A stretch of DNA of 64,000 nucleotides, from assembly GCF_022678625.1 (NCBI RefSeq), contig NZ_JALBYQ010000004.1:372001-436000 (forward strand), written 5' to 3'. Origin of the DNA: Aliiroseovarius subalbicans. Lineage in GTDB: Bacteria > Pseudomonadota > Alphaproteobacteria > Rhodobacterales > Rhodobacteraceae. The translations under genes were made by a program, and so were the position numbers. Shown here one piece after another: positions 49,851 to 59,633 of the stretch (within the stretch, counting starts at the first letter, position 1; each line of letters starts with the position of its first letter). Below the pieces are notes generated by a model. The model did no database searches. It was not told the origin of the DNA and was given only the letters and a program-made list of their open reading frames with translations.

Positions 49851-50404
49851 CCGTAGGTCCCCAGGAAGGGATTGTAGCCCAGCCACCAGTGAATGCCGGT
49901 GATGATTGCATAGATGACCAGCGTGATGACCAGAAGCTTCAGGTCTTTCGACGCCGGTCGGCGTTCGGGCGGTGTCCACGGCCCTTCCGCACGGTTGATC
50001 ACGATGATTTCCAACAGGGACCACAGCGCCATTGATCCGAACAGCACGATCGCCGCGCTGTCGCCATTCACCAGAAGGTGGCTGAGCGACCAGATAAGCA
50101 TCCCGGTTAGCATTGGGTGGCGGACCCGCGTGCGCGTCACGCCGGATGCGTCACCGGCGCCGAACAGGAAGATCGACGCGATCATCGTCAGGTTCACCAG
50201 GTGCCCCATGCCGGGCAGCGGCGCATAGACATAGTCGAAATCGCCGGTGCGATAGCCGATCACCATCAGCACGACGCTGGCAAGGATGATGAGCGCCATC
50301 AGGCCTTTGCCCTTGTCGCCCATGCGTGCGCGGGCCGCAGGAGCGATACGTTTGAAGAAGTGTGCGCCGTACCAGAGTACGATACCGATAATCAGCCAGG
50401 TCAT
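49847..50404 (-). CDS. NnrU family membrane protein
   Basis: A 185-aa integral membrane protein with five to six helices, starting MTWLIIGIVLWYGAHFFKR; the NnrU signature RHPMLTGMLIWSLSHLLVNGD is clear. NnrU is linked with nitric oxide/nitrite metabolism in some Rhodobacterales and belongs to the isoprenylcysteine-methyltransferase-like family. Here it stands in the mcl2-mch unit (1 bp after mcl2), where a role in the ethylmalonyl-CoA pathway is not evident. Confidence 0.85.
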   Translation of the reverse strand: MTWLIIGIVLWYGAHFFKRIAPAARARMGDKGKGLMALIILASVVLMVIGYRTGDFDYVYAPLPGMGHLVNLTMIASIFLFGAGDASGVTRTRVRHPMLTGMLIWSLSHLLVNGDSAAIVLFGSMALWSLLEIIVINRAEGPWTPPERRPASKDLKLLVITLVIYAIITGIHWWLGYNPFLGTYG

Positions 50405-50405
50405 G

Positions 50406-51260
50406 TCAGCCCTCCAAGGCTTGGATTGCCTCCGCTTTCGATAGCAGAGCCTTGGCGGTCACGATATGCAGGTTTTCGACGATTTTACCATCCACCACGG
50501 CGACGCCCTGGCCTTCGGCCTCGGCAGCCTCAAACGCTTCGATCTGACGGCGGGCCAGATCAATCTCGGCCTCGGACGGGGCGAAGGCGGCATTGGCAAT
50601 CGCCAGCTGCGCGGGGTGGATCAGAGTCTTGCCGTCCATGCCCATGTCACGGCCTTGGTCGCATTCGGCCTTCAGCCCCTCGTCGTCCTTGAAGGCGTTA
50701 TAAACGCCGTCGACGATGGTGACGCCATGCGCCTTGGCGGCCAGAAGACACAAGTGCAGCCCGCCCATCATCGGCAGGCGATCGGCCCGGAAGCGGGTGT
50801 TGAGCTCTTTCGCCAGGTCGTTGGTGCCCATGACAAAGCCCTTGAGGCGCGGGTGGGCGGCGATCTCGGCGGCATTCAGCATGCCCAGCGGCGTTTCCAT
50901 CATGGCCCAGAGGTCCACGTCGGGGATCAGCGCGGCCAGCTCGTCCAACTGCGCGGCATTGTCCACTTTCGGCATCAGGATCGCGTCGATGTCGGCGCCA
51001 ACGAAGGCCGCCACATCATCCTTGCCCCATGTGGTGTCGAACCCGTTGATGCGCACGATCTTGGCGCGGGTGCCGTATCCGCCCTTGTCCAGTTCGGCCT
51101 TCAGGATCGCGCGGGCCTCGACCTTGGCCTCGGGGGCCACGGCGTCCTCCAGATCGAAAATGATCGCGTCGGCGGGCAGGCCGCGGGCCTTGTCCAAAGC
51201 GCGGTCTTTCGAACCGGGGATGTACAGGACTGAGCGATAGGGGCGCAGGGTCTGGGTCAT
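50406..51260 (-). CDS. mcl2: CoA ester lyase, probable (3S)-malyl-CoA thioesterase
   Basis: CitE/malyl-CoA lyase family protein of 284 aa. YRSVLYIPGSKDRALDKA and AIIFDLEDAVAP (Glu/Asp metal ligands) are at the N-terminus, with the substrate segment RINGFDTTW and MMETPLGMLNA further on. Length and position beside mch fit Mcl2, the (3S)-malyl-CoA thioesterase of Rhodobacter, which makes malate in the last step of glyoxylate + acetyl-CoA assembly. Mcl1 (about 318 aa) is longer. The start lies just downstream of a 17-bp inverted repeat. Confidence 0.78.
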   Translation of the reverse strand: MTQTLRPYRSVLYIPGSKDRALDKARGLPADAIIFDLEDAVAPEAKVEARAILKAELDKGGYGTRAKIVRINGFDTTWGKDDVAAFVGADIDAILMPKVDNAAQLDELAALIPDVDLWAMMETPLGMLNAAEIAAHPRLKGFVMGTNDLAKELNTRFRADRLPMMGGLHLCLLAAKAHGVTIVDGVYNAFKDDEGLKAECDQGRDMGMDGKTLIHPAQLAIANAAFAPSEAEIDLARRQIEAFEAAEAEGQGVAVVDGKIVENLHIVTAKALLSKAEAIQALEG

Positions 51261-51272
51261 GATTCTGTTTCT

Positions 51273-51289
51273 CCGCAATATTGTTGCGG
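51273..51289. promoter_or_regulatory. Inverted repeat over the mcl2 ribosome binding region
   Basis: CCGCAA-TATTG-TTGCGG is a perfect 6-bp inverted repeat, 12 bases before the mcl2 ATG. On the mcl2 strand the GGAG that would bind the ribosome overlaps its arm. A protein operator (ScfR/RamB-type regulators use TTGC-containing half-sites) or an RNA hairpin are both possible. Confidence 0.55.
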
Positions 51290-51395
51290 AAATGACCACA
51301 TCTGCGCACCTTTTCGCAAGGCTTCTTTCGCCGCATCGCAGAAAAAAGTGCCCGTGCCTTGCGTGAGTGCGGAGCATTAACCAATCTTTCGGGAC

Positions 51396-51555
51396 TGCCC
51401 CGGCACTCTTGCCCCACACGTCGAGCGACGGGAGGGCCCGCGGATGGCCGCCGTTTGAGAAACGGGATCAGGCTCGGCACCTTGAAAGGACGGGGCAGGA
51501 CGTCGCCGGGAAACCGGATGGCCCGGCAGATGCCCCCGAGCATACGGGATGACCC
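51396..51555 (+). ncRNA. Possible structured leader RNA
   Basis: The stretch before the small exported protein holds several hairpins: GCGG-ATGG-CCGC (51440-51451), CCGTTT-GAG-AAACGG (51451-51465) and GCCGGG-N11-CCCGGC (51505-51527). One CGGGGCA (51491-51497) could pair with TGCCCC at 51396, 51410 or 51531, so the RNA may have alternative folds. I do not recognise a known riboswitch. The rest of the 51261-51395 gap holds only the inverted repeat. Confidence 0.3.
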
Positions 51556-51876
51556 ATGAAACAGCAGATACTTGCCCTTGGGCTTGGTGTTGGCGCGATC
51601 CTTCTGACGGCCGGGCATTTGCAGGCGCAGAACCAAAATTGCGCGGACCGCGCGCGGGTGATCGACCGCCTTGCCAACAGCTATGGCGAAACGCGCCAAT
51701 CCATCGGGCTGGCCGCCAACAACCAGATGGTTGAGGTCTTTGCCAGTACTGAAACCGGCAGTTGGACGATCACCGTGACATTGCCCTCGGGCCTGACCTG
51801 CGTGGTCGCGGCGGGCCAAGCGTTCGAAGTGCTGGCCGAGGATCTGACGCCGGCGATGCTGGGCGACCCGGCCTAG
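51556..51876 (+). CDS. Small exported hypothetical protein
   Basis: A 106-aa protein of unknown function. Signal peptide 1-24 ends with LQAQ; the mature part has two Cys residues (NCADRAR and GLTCVVAAG), likely a disulfide, and the pattern RLANSYGETRQSIGLA, which recurs in related short exported proteins of this group. Its stop overlaps the stop of the convergent TauE gene by 4 bp. The leader in front looks structured. Confidence 0.7.
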   Translation: MKQQILALGLGVGAILLTAGHLQAQNQNCADRARVIDRLANSYGETRQSIGLAANNQMVEVFASTETGSWTITVTLPSGLTCVVAAGQAFEVLAEDLTPAMLGDPA

Positions 51877-52631
51877 GTCAGCGCGTCCCAGATCAGTTTG
51901 CTGCCGGTCACGGTCAACAGCGCATAGGTCAGGGCGAAATAGGCGCGGTCCGAGAACATGCGATGGGCCCAGACGCCCAGCCAGACACCCAGAACGGCGA
52001 AGGGGATCAGGAACAGATCCGCCTTCGCCGTTTGCCATGTGAAGATGCCCAGAAACGCATAGGGCACGAATTTCAGGATGTTGATGGCCCAGAAGGTGAT
52101 GACGGTCGTCGCCTGATAAGTCGTCTTGTCCAACCCGCGTGACAGCAGAAACACCGCCGCAGGTGGTCCGCCCGCGTGGCTGATGAAACTGGTCAGACCA
52201 GCGACAAGCCCGGCAACCCGCCCGCCCGCCAGCGACATATGTCGCGCGGCCGGGTCATAAAGCCCCAGTTTGCGCGCGGCCTGAAACCCAACGAAGCCCA
52301 GGGCGATTACCCCGATCAACAGACGGAATACGTCAGGATCGGTGACACGATAGAGCGCAGCGCCCAGAGCGATCCCCGGCACAGCGCCCAGGATCAACGC
52401 CCAGGCGGCGGGCCCATCCCAACGCTTCCAATAGGGTTTCAGCGCGGTCACATCCATCAGCATAAGCAGGGGCAGCATCAGCCCGATCGCAGCGCCAGGC
52501 TCCAGAATCAGGGCCAGAAGCGGCGTTGCGGCGAAGGCTGCGCCCGAGCCGAACCCGCCCTTCGACACCCCCGCAAAGATCACTGCGGGGATTGCCAGGG
52601 CAAAGAATGTCAGGTCCAGAACTTCTGGCAT
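51873..52631 (-). CDS. TauE/SafE family membrane permease
   Basis: A 252-aa permease with eight membrane helices. The signature SHAGGPPAAVFLL (near 150) and an N-terminal AGVSKGGFGSG are typical of TauE/SafE proteins that export sulfite, sulfoacetate or other organic acids. The start at MPEVLDLTFFALAI follows an AGGAGGG site. The substrate is unknown and no sulfur genes are nearby. Confidence 0.88.
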   Translation of the reverse strand: MPEVLDLTFFALAIPAVIFAGVSKGGFGSGAAFAATPLLALILEPGAAIGLMLPLLMLMDVTALKPYWKRWDGPAAWALILGAVPGIALGAALYRVTDPDVFRLLIGVIALGFVGFQAARKLGLYDPAARHMSLAGGRVAGLVAGLTSFISHAGGPPAAVFLLSRGLDKTTYQATTVITFWAINILKFVPYAFLGIFTWQTAKADLFLIPFAVLGVWLGVWAHRMFSDRAYFALTYALLTVTGSKLIWDALT

Positions 52632-52661
52632 GCGCCCTCCTAAGTGCTGCAATTGCTGCGC

Positions 52662-52673
52662 TTTAGCGCTATC
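52662..52673. promoter_or_regulatory. LacI-type palindrome upstream of mdh
   Basis: TTTAGCGCTATC: arms TTAGC and ATAGC meet at a central CG. The octamer GCGCTATC is identical with the one upstream of sucC. It stands about 114 bp before mdh. Candidate CceR-type site. Confidence 0.5.
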
Positions 52674-52771
52674 GCCCCCAGTCGGCGGGCGCAAGGGGCG
52701 GGTCGTGCCGCAGCGCAGCGGACTTGCCACAAAGGCCCAATAGGACTAGGCATCCCTGCGAAACCAACTGA

Positions 52772-53749
<978 letters not shown>

Positions 53750-53770
53750 GCCTGCACAAAAGTTTGATGA

Positions 53771-53798
53771 AAAGGCCGGGGTTTTCCCGGCCTTTTTT
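53771..53798 (+). terminator. Terminator of mdh
   Basis: Perfect stem AAAGGCCGGG / CCCGGCCTTT with a short GTTTT loop and six Ts after it. Confidence 0.92.
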
Positions 53799-53850
53799 GT
53801 TGCCGGGATGCCGTGGCGGAATGTCGCGAATCAACCAAGATCCCTCATAT

Positions 53851-53879
53851 GTGATCACACTTTTAAATGGTGTGATCAC
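53851..53879. promoter_or_regulatory. Twin GTGATCAC palindromes upstream of sucC
   Basis: GTGATCAC occurs at 53851-53858 and at 53872-53879, 21 bp apart centre to centre, in AT-rich flanks (ATATGTGATCACAC and TGTGATCACAAAA). It is the same spacing as upstream of sdhC. The pair lies about 107 bp before the sucC start. A GntR/FadR-type regulator is the probable ligand. Confidence 0.78.
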
Positions 53880-53901
53880 AAAATGACGGAAATTGCCCGA
53901 T

Positions 53902-53913
53902 ATTGCGCTATCA
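53902..53913. promoter_or_regulatory. LacI-type palindrome in the suc promoter
   Basis: ATTGCGCTATCA; centre 53906.5, exactly 31 bp from the nearer GTGATCAC centre, as in the sdh promoter. Nine bases (ATTGCGCTA) are identical with the sdh copy. The stretch may also overlap the -10 region. Confidence 0.5.
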
Positions 53914-53985
53914 ACTGAAAAAACCGTTTCTTTAGACAATCCTGTTGTGCATGTTCGGTGAAACCCAACTGGACAGGATGATCTC

Positions 53986-55179
53986 GTGAATATCCATGAA
54001 TACCAGGCGAAGGCCCTTCTGAAATCCTACGGCGCCCCCGTTTCCGACGGACGTGCCGTGCTGAAAGCCGAAGACGCCAAGACCGCCGCAGGAGAAATGG
54101 ACGGGCCGTTGTGGGTCGTCAAAGCGCAAATCCACGCAGGTGGCCGCGGCAAAGGCAAATTCAAAGAAGCCGACGCTGGCGACAAAGGCGGCGTGCGCCT
54201 GACCAAATCGGTGGAAGAAGCCGCCGAGGAAGCCAAGAAGATGCTGGGTCGCACCCTGGTCACGCACCAGACCGGCCCCGCTGGCAAGCAGGTCAACCGC
54301 ATCTACATCGAAGATGGCTCGGGCATCGAGCGTGAGCTGTATCTCGCGCTGCTGGTCGATCGCCAGACCTCGCGCATCTCGTTCGTTTGCTCGACCGAAG
54401 GCGGCATGGACATCGAGGAAGTTGCAGCCGCAACGCCTGAGAAGATCCTGTCGTTCAGTGTTGATCCCGCCACCGGGTATCAGGGCTTCCACGGTCGTCG
54501 CATCGCGTTCTCGCTGGGCCTGGAAGGTCAGCAGGTCAAGCAATGCGTGAAACTGATGGGTCAGCTGTACCAAGCCTTCACCGAGAAGGACATGGAGATG
54601 CTGGAGATCAACCCGTTGATCATCACCGACGAAGGCAACATCAAGGTGCTGGACGCGAAGGTGAGCTTCGACGGCAACGCGATCTATCGCCACCCGGACA
54701 TCGCCGAGCTGCGCGACACCACCGAAGAAGATCCCAAAGAGCTTGAGGCGTCGAAATACGACCTGAACTACATCGCTCTGGACGGTGAAATCGGCTGCAT
54801 GGTGAATGGCGCGGGTCTGGCCATGGCGACGATGGACATCATCAAGCTTTATGGCGCCGAGCCAGCGAACTTCCTGGACGTTGGCGGCGGTGCCACCAAA
54901 GAAAAGGTCACCGAGGCGTTCAAGATCATCACCTCTGACCCGAACGTCAAAGGCATCCTGGTGAACATCTTCGGCGGCATCATGCGCTGTGACGTCATCG
55001 CCGAGGGCGTGGTTGCGGCCGTGAAAGAAGTGGGCCTTCAGGTTCCGCTGGTCGTCCGTCTGGAAGGCACCAACGTGGAAGCCGGCAAGGACATCATCAA
55101 CAATTCCGACGTTGATGTGATCGCCGCGGACAACCTGTCCGACGGCGCCGAGAAAATCGTCAAGGCTGTGAAAGGGTAA
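53986..55179 (+). CDS. sucC: Succinyl-CoA synthetase beta subunit
   Basis: ATP-grasp subunit of succinyl-CoA synthetase, 397 aa. Starts with GTG; AGGA stands before it and the product begins [29 protein letters not shown] is the nucleotide-binding segment, and [13 protein letters not shown] with [10 protein letters not shown] near 320 form the active-site region with sucD. Promoter upstream with paired operators. A lipoprotein gene, not sucD, comes next. Confidence 0.97.
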   Translation: MNIHEYQAKALLKSYGAPVSDGRAVLKAEDAKTAAGEMDGPLWVVKAQIHAGGRGKGKFKEADAGDKGGVRLTKSVEEAAEEAKKMLGRTLVTHQTGPAGKQVNRIYIEDGSGIERELYLALLVDRQTSRISFVCSTEGGMDIEEVAAATPEKILSFSVDPATGYQGFHGRRIAFSLGLEGQQVKQCVKLMGQLYQAFTEKDMEMLEINPLIITDEGNIKVLDAKVSFDGNAIYRHPDIAELRDTTEEDPKELEASKYDLNYIALDGEIGCMVNGAGLAMATMDIIKLYGAEPANFLDVGGGATKEKVTEAFKIITSDPNVKGILVNIFGGIMRCDVIAEGVVAAVKEVGLQVPLVVRLEGTNVEAGKDIINNSDVDVIAADNLSDGAEKIVKAVKG

Positions 55180-55184
55180 GCCAG

Positions 55185-55643
55185 ATGAGCCGGAGGCTTC
55201 TCGCTATTCTGTGCGCTGTTGGACTGGCCGCATGCCAAACGCCTCTCGATGAGAGTGGCAAGGCAACGTCCGGGCCGCTCGGTCAAGAGCTGCTCATGAC
55301 CGATGCTGTTCAGGTAGCCTACAAAGAAGCCGTGGCGGCCTGCATTGACGTCGCTGATACGTCCGTTGTCCCATCTGTTCCAGGAAGCAGCGGGTTTGTC
55401 GCGGACAGCACCGGCTTTTCGGCACGGATCGAGAACCCGCGTGTTCTTGGGCGCACGTCGGTCAATGCCGCGCGAACGAAAGCGGGGTGCGTTGTCTATG
55501 TATCCCCGATTTATCCGGTTGAAGTGAATACCATTCGTAGCCTTACCCACTCTGTCCTTGCCGCCAAGGGCGTGTCCCCGGAGGTCGTATACCGAAGCGG
55601 GACCAATTCCGGCGCAGGCTACGCTCAGACCATTGTGAAGTGA
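55185..55643 (+). CDS. Small lipoprotein of unknown function
   Basis: A 152-aa protein inserted between sucC and sucD. Signal sequence with lipobox LAAC (Cys17). The mature part shows no recognised domain; it has two further Cys residues (AACIDVA and AGCVVYVSP) that could form a disulfide. It starts 5 bp after the sucC stop, so it is co-translated with the TCA genes. Its base composition is a little less GC-rich and its codon use is less biased than that of sucC and sucD, which suggests a later insertion. No function is inferred. Confidence 0.75.
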   Translation: MSRRLLAILCAVGLAACQTPLDESGKATSGPLGQELLMTDAVQVAYKEAVAACIDVADTSVVPSVPGSSGFVADSTGFSARIENPRVLGRTSVNAARTKAGCVVYVSPIYPVEVNTIRSLTHSVLAAKGVSPEVVYRSGTNSGAGYAQTIVK

Positions 55644-55711
55644 AACGTCGCAGGCGTTCGCGCCTGCCCCGAAAATCAGCGGCACGCCGCACAAAAACAG
55701 GAGACAGCCAC

Positions 55712-56593
55712 ATGGCAATCCTCGTAGACGAAAATACCAAGGTGATCTGTCAGGGCTTCACCGGCTCGCAAGGCACCTTCCATTCCGAGCAAGCGATTGC
55801 TTATGGCACCAAGATGGTCGGCGGTGTGACGCCGGGCAAAGGTGGCCAGTCGCATCTGGACCTGCCGGTGTTCAACTCGGTGCATGAGGCGAAAGCCAAG
55901 ACCGAAGCCAACGCCAGCGTGATCTATGTGCCGCCGCCCTTCGCGGCCGACTCGATCCTGGAAGCGATCGACGCCGAGATGGAGCTGATTGTCTGCATCA
56001 CCGAAGGCATCCCGGTGCTGGACATGATGCGGGTGCAGCGCGCGCTGGAAGGCTCGGCCTCGCGGCTCGTGGGTCCGAACTGCCCCGGCGTGATCACCCC
56101 CGGCGCCTGCAAGATCGGCATCATGCCGGGTCACATCCACCAGCGCGGCAGCGTCGGTGTTGTGTCGCGCTCGGGCACGCTGACCTATGAAGCGGTCAAG
56201 CAGACCTCGGACATCGGCCTGGGCCAATCGACCGCAGTCGGCATCGGTGGCGACCCGATCAAGGGCACCGAGCATATCGACGTGCTGGACATGTTCCTGG
56301 ACGATGATGAGACCCAGTCGATCATCATGATCGGTGAGATCGGGGGCTCGGCAGAAGAAGAAGCCGCCGAGTTCCTGGCCGAACAGCGCAAGAAAGGCCG
56401 TTGGAAGCCGACCGCCGGTTTCATCGCCGGCCGCACGGCGCCTCCGGGCCGCCGCATGGGCCACGCGGGCGCGATTGTCGCCGGTGGCAAGGGCGGTGCC
56501 GAGGACAAGATCGAAGCGATGAAGTCCGCCGGTATCGTTGTCGCCGACAGCCCTGCCGGTCTGGGCGAAGCGGTGCTGAAAGCCATCGGTTAA
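55712..56593 (+). CDS. sucD: Succinyl-CoA synthetase alpha subunit
   Basis: CoA-binding subunit, 293 aa, carrying the phosphohistidine (His251 in [11 protein letters not shown]). [15 protein letters not shown] binds CoA and GPNCPGVI is the second conserved loop. Its own start at ATG 55712 follows CAGGAGA; a longer upstream frame is basic and not similar. Starts 69 bp after the lipoprotein gene. A terminator hairpin follows. Confidence 0.97.
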   Translation: MAILVDENTKVICQGFTGSQGTFHSEQAIAYGTKMVGGVTPGKGGQSHLDLPVFNSVHEAKAKTEANASVIYVPPPFAADSILEAIDAEMELIVCITEGIPVLDMMRVQRALEGSASRLVGPNCPGVITPGACKIGIMPGHIHQRGSVGVVSRSGTLTYEAVKQTSDIGLGQSTAVGIGGDPIKGTEHIDVLDMFLDDDETQSIIMIGEIGGSAEEEAAEFLAEQRKKGRWKPTAGFIAGRTAPPGRRMGHAGAIVAGGKGGAEDKIEAMKSAGIVVADSPAGLGEAVLKAIG

Positions 56594-56603
56594 AACACTC
56601 TCT

Positions 56604-56636
56604 CGCGCGCCCCGCTTCCTGCCGGGCGCGCGTTTT
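56604..56636 (+). terminator. Hairpin between sucD and sucA
   Basis: CGCGCGCCC / GGGCGCGCG stem with an 11-base loop, followed by TTTT. It resembles a terminator within the suc operon, and sucA starts only 22 bp after it. It may reduce sucAB-lpd transcription relative to sucCD, or sucA has its own promoter within this short gap. Confidence 0.7.
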
Positions 56637-56657
56637 CCAACCTTTTCAGGTGACGCC

Positions 56658-59633
56658 ATGAACGACCAAAGCCCGAACGACGTGTTCCACGCCTCCAGCT
56701 TCATGCAAGGCCACAATGCCGAGTATCTGGAACAGCTGTATGCGCAATATGCGAATGACCCGAATGCGGTCGATGAGGCCTGGCAGGCCTTTTTTGCCGA
56801 ATTGGGCGACGACGATCTGGATGTGAAGGCCGAGGCGGCCGGGCCGTCCTGGGCGCGCAGCGACTGGCCGCAGATGCCCACGGGTGACCGGGTGCACACG
56901 CTGGACGGGGCCTGGCCCGAAGCGCCCGCCGAGGCAGAGGTCAAATCGGCCGGCAAGAAGATTGCCGCCAAGGCCGAAGAAAAAGGCGTCAAGGTTTCTG
57001 ACGACCAGATCAAGCGCGCTGTGCTGGACAGCATCCGGGCGCTGATGATCATCCGCGCTTACCGTATTCGTGGCCACTTGGTTGCTGATCTGGACCCGCT
57101 GGGCATGCGTGATGAAACGCTGCATCCCGAGCTGGACCCGGCGTCCTATGGCTTCACCGAAGCCGACATGGATCGCCCGATTTTCATCGACAACGTGCTG
57201 GGGCTGCAACTGGCCTCGATGCGGCAGATCGTGGACATCGTGAAGCGCACCTATTGCGGCACCTTCGCGCTGCAATACATGCACATTTCGAACCCGGAAG
57301 AAGCCGGGTGGCTGAAAGAACGGATCGAGGGCTTCGGCAAGGAGATCCAGTTCACCCGTGAGGGCCGCAAGGCGATCCTGAACAAGCTGGTCGAGGCCGA
57401 GGGCTTCGAAAAGTTCCTGCATGTGAAATACATGGGCACCAAGCGGTTCGGGCTGGATGGTGGCGAAAGCCTGATCCCGGCGATGGAGCAGGTGATCAAA
57501 CGTGGCGGCGCGCTGGGCCTGAAGGAAATCGTTATCGGCATGCCACACCGGGGCCGTCTGAGTGTGTTGGCCAACGTGATGGCAAAACCGTATCGCGCCA
57601 TTTTCAACGAATTCCAGGGTGGCAGCTTCAAGCCTGAGGACGTGGATGGCTCGGGCGATGTGAAATACCACCTGGGTGCTTCGTCTGACCGTGAGTTCGA
57701 TCAGAACAAAGTGCACCTGTCGCTGACCGCGAACCCGTCGCACCTTGAGGCCGTGAACCCCGTGGTTCTGGGCAAAGTGCGCGCCAAGCAGGAACAGCTG
57801 GGCGATACGGATCGTGACCAGGTTCTGCCGATCCTGCTGCACGGGGACGCGGCCTTTGCGGGTCAGGGTGTCGTGGCCGAGGGCTTCGGCCTGTCTGGCC
57901 TGATCGGTCACAAGACCGGCGGCACAATGCATATCATCGTGAACAACCAGATCGGGTTTACCACCGCGCCGCACTTCTCGCGCTCCAGCCCGTATCCTAC
58001 GGATATTGCGCTGATGGTCGAAGCGCCGATCTTCCACGTGAACGGCGACGATCCCGAGGCCGTTGTGCACGCCGCGCGTGTGGCGACCGAGTTCCGTCAG
58101 AAGTTCCACAAGGACGTGGTCATCGACATCTTCTGCTACCGCCGTTTTGGGCACAACGAGGGCGATGAGCCCATGTTCACCAACCCGGTCATGTACAAGA
58201 AAATCAAGACCCACAAGACGACGCTTCAGCTTTATACCGAGCGTTTGGTCAAGGATGGTCTGATCCCTGAGGGCGAGATCGACGACATGAAGACCGCGTT
58301 CCAGGCGCATCTGAATGAGGAATTCGAGGCCGGCAAGGATTACAAACCCAACAAGGCCGATTGGCTGGACGGGCGCTGGTCGCATCTGGATCGTCAGGGC
58401 GAAGATTACCAGCGCGGCGAAACCGCCATTCCGACCGAGACATTCGCCCAAATTGGCAATGCCCTGGCGCGCGCGCCCGAAGGTTTTCCGCTACACAAGA
58501 CCGTTGGACGTTTGCTGGACGCCAAGAGGGCGATGTTCGACAGCGGCGAAGGCTTTGACTGGGCCACCGGCGAAGCGCTGGCCTTTGGGTCGTTGTTGAC
58601 CGAAGGATTTCCGGTTCGCCTGTCGGGTCAGGACGCCACGCGCGGCACGTTCAGCCAGCGTCATTCCGGGTTCATCAACCAGGAAACAGAAGAGCGTTAC
58701 TATCCGCTGAACAACATCCGCGAGGGTCAGGCGCATTATGACGTCATCGACTCGATGCTGTCGGAATACGCGGTTCTGGGCTTCGAATACGGCTACTCGC
58801 TGGCCGAACCCAACGCGCTGACCTTGTGGGAGGCGCAGTTTGGCGACTTTGCCAACGGCGCGCAGATCATGTTTGATCAGTTCATCTCGTCGGGTGAAAG
58901 CAAGTGGCTGCGCATGTCCGGCCTGACCGTTCTTCTGCCGCATGGCTTCGAAGGGCAGGGGCCTGAGCACAGCTCGGCCCGTCTGGAGCGGTTCTTGCAG
59001 ATGTGTGGTGGTGACAACTGGATCGTGGCCAATTGCACCACGCCGGCGAACTATTTCCACATCCTGCGCCGACAGCTGCACCGAAGCTACCGCAAGCCGC
59101 TGATCCTGATGACGCCGAAATCGCTTTTGCGCCACAAGATGGCCGTGTCGAAGGCCGAAGAATTCACCACCGGCTCCAGCTTCCACCGGGTCCTGTGGGA
59201 TGACGCGCAATACGGCAATTCCGACACGAAACTGGCGGATGACAAGAAGATCAAACGCGTGGTGATGTGTTCGGGCAAGGTCTATTACGACCTGCTGGAA
59301 GAACGTGATGCGCGCGGGGTCGACGACGTCTATCTGATGCGGGTCGAACAATTCTATCCCTTCCCGGCGCTGAGCCTGGTGAAGGAATTGGAACGCTTCC
59401 CGAATGCCGACATCGTCTGGTGTCAGGAAGAGCCCAAGAACCAGGGCGCCTGGTTCTTTATGGAACCGAATATCGAATGGGTGCTGTCGCGGATCGACGC
59501 GAAAGCCTCCCGTCCCATTTATGCCGGTCGTCCGGCCTCGGCCTCTCCGGCCACGGGTCTGGCGAAAGCGCACAAAGCACAACAAGAGGCGCTGGTGAAC
59601 GACGCGCTGAACATCGAAGGAAAAGACGCATGA
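56658..59633 (+). CDS. sucA: 2-oxoglutarate dehydrogenase E1 component
   Basis: Thiamine-diphosphate-dependent decarboxylase, 991 aa. N-terminal [17 protein letters not shown]-like segment (here [11 protein letters not shown]), [14 protein letters not shown] with the substrate His, and the ThDP motif around [32 protein letters not shown] and [14 protein letters not shown] near 715-770 are typical of the E1o family. Overlaps sucB by 4 bp (ATGA). Works with sucB and lpd in the complex. Confidence 0.97.
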   Translation: MNDQSPNDVFHASSFMQGHNAEYLEQLYAQYANDPNAVDEAWQAFFAELGDDDLDVKAEAAGPSWARSDWPQMPTGDRVHTLDGAWPEAPAEAEVKSAGKKIAAKAEEKGVKVSDDQIKRAVLDSIRALMIIRAYRIRGHLVADLDPLGMRDETLHPELDPASYGFTEADMDRPIFIDNVLGLQLASMRQIVDIVKRTYCGTFALQYMHISNPEEAGWLKERIEGFGKEIQFTREGRKAILNKLVEAEGFEKFLHVKYMGTKRFGLDGGESLIPAMEQVIKRGGALGLKEIVIGMPHRGRLSVLANVMAKPYRAIFNEFQGGSFKPEDVDGSGDVKYHLGASSDREFDQNKVHLSLTANPSHLEAVNPVVLGKVRAKQEQLGDTDRDQVLPILLHGDAAFAGQGVVAEGFGLSGLIGHKTGGTMHIIVNNQIGFTTAPHFSRSSPYPTDIALMVEAPIFHVNGDDPEAVVHAARVATEFRQKFHKDVVIDIFCYRRFGHNEGDEPMFTNPVMYKKIKTHKTTLQLYTERLVKDGLIPEGEIDDMKTAFQAHLNEEFEAGKDYKPNKADWLDGRWSHLDRQGEDYQRGETAIPTETFAQIGNALARAPEGFPLHKTVGRLLDAKRAMFDSGEGFDWATGEALAFGSLLTEGFPVRLSGQDATRGTFSQRHSGFINQETEERYYPLNNIREGQAHYDVIDSMLSEYAVLGFEYGYSLAEPNALTLWEAQFGDFANGAQIMFDQFISSGESKWLRMSGLTVLLPHGFEGQGPEHSSARLERFLQMCGGDNWIVANCTTPANYFHILRRQLHRSYRKPLILMTPKSLLRHKMAVSKAEEFTTGSSFHRVLWDDAQYGNSDTKLADDKKIKRVVMCSGKVYYDLLEERDARGVDDVYLMRVEQFYPFPALSLVKELERFPNADIVWCQEEPKNQGAWFFMEPNIEWVLSRIDAKASRPIYAGRPASASPATGLAKAHKAQQEALVNDALNIEGKDA

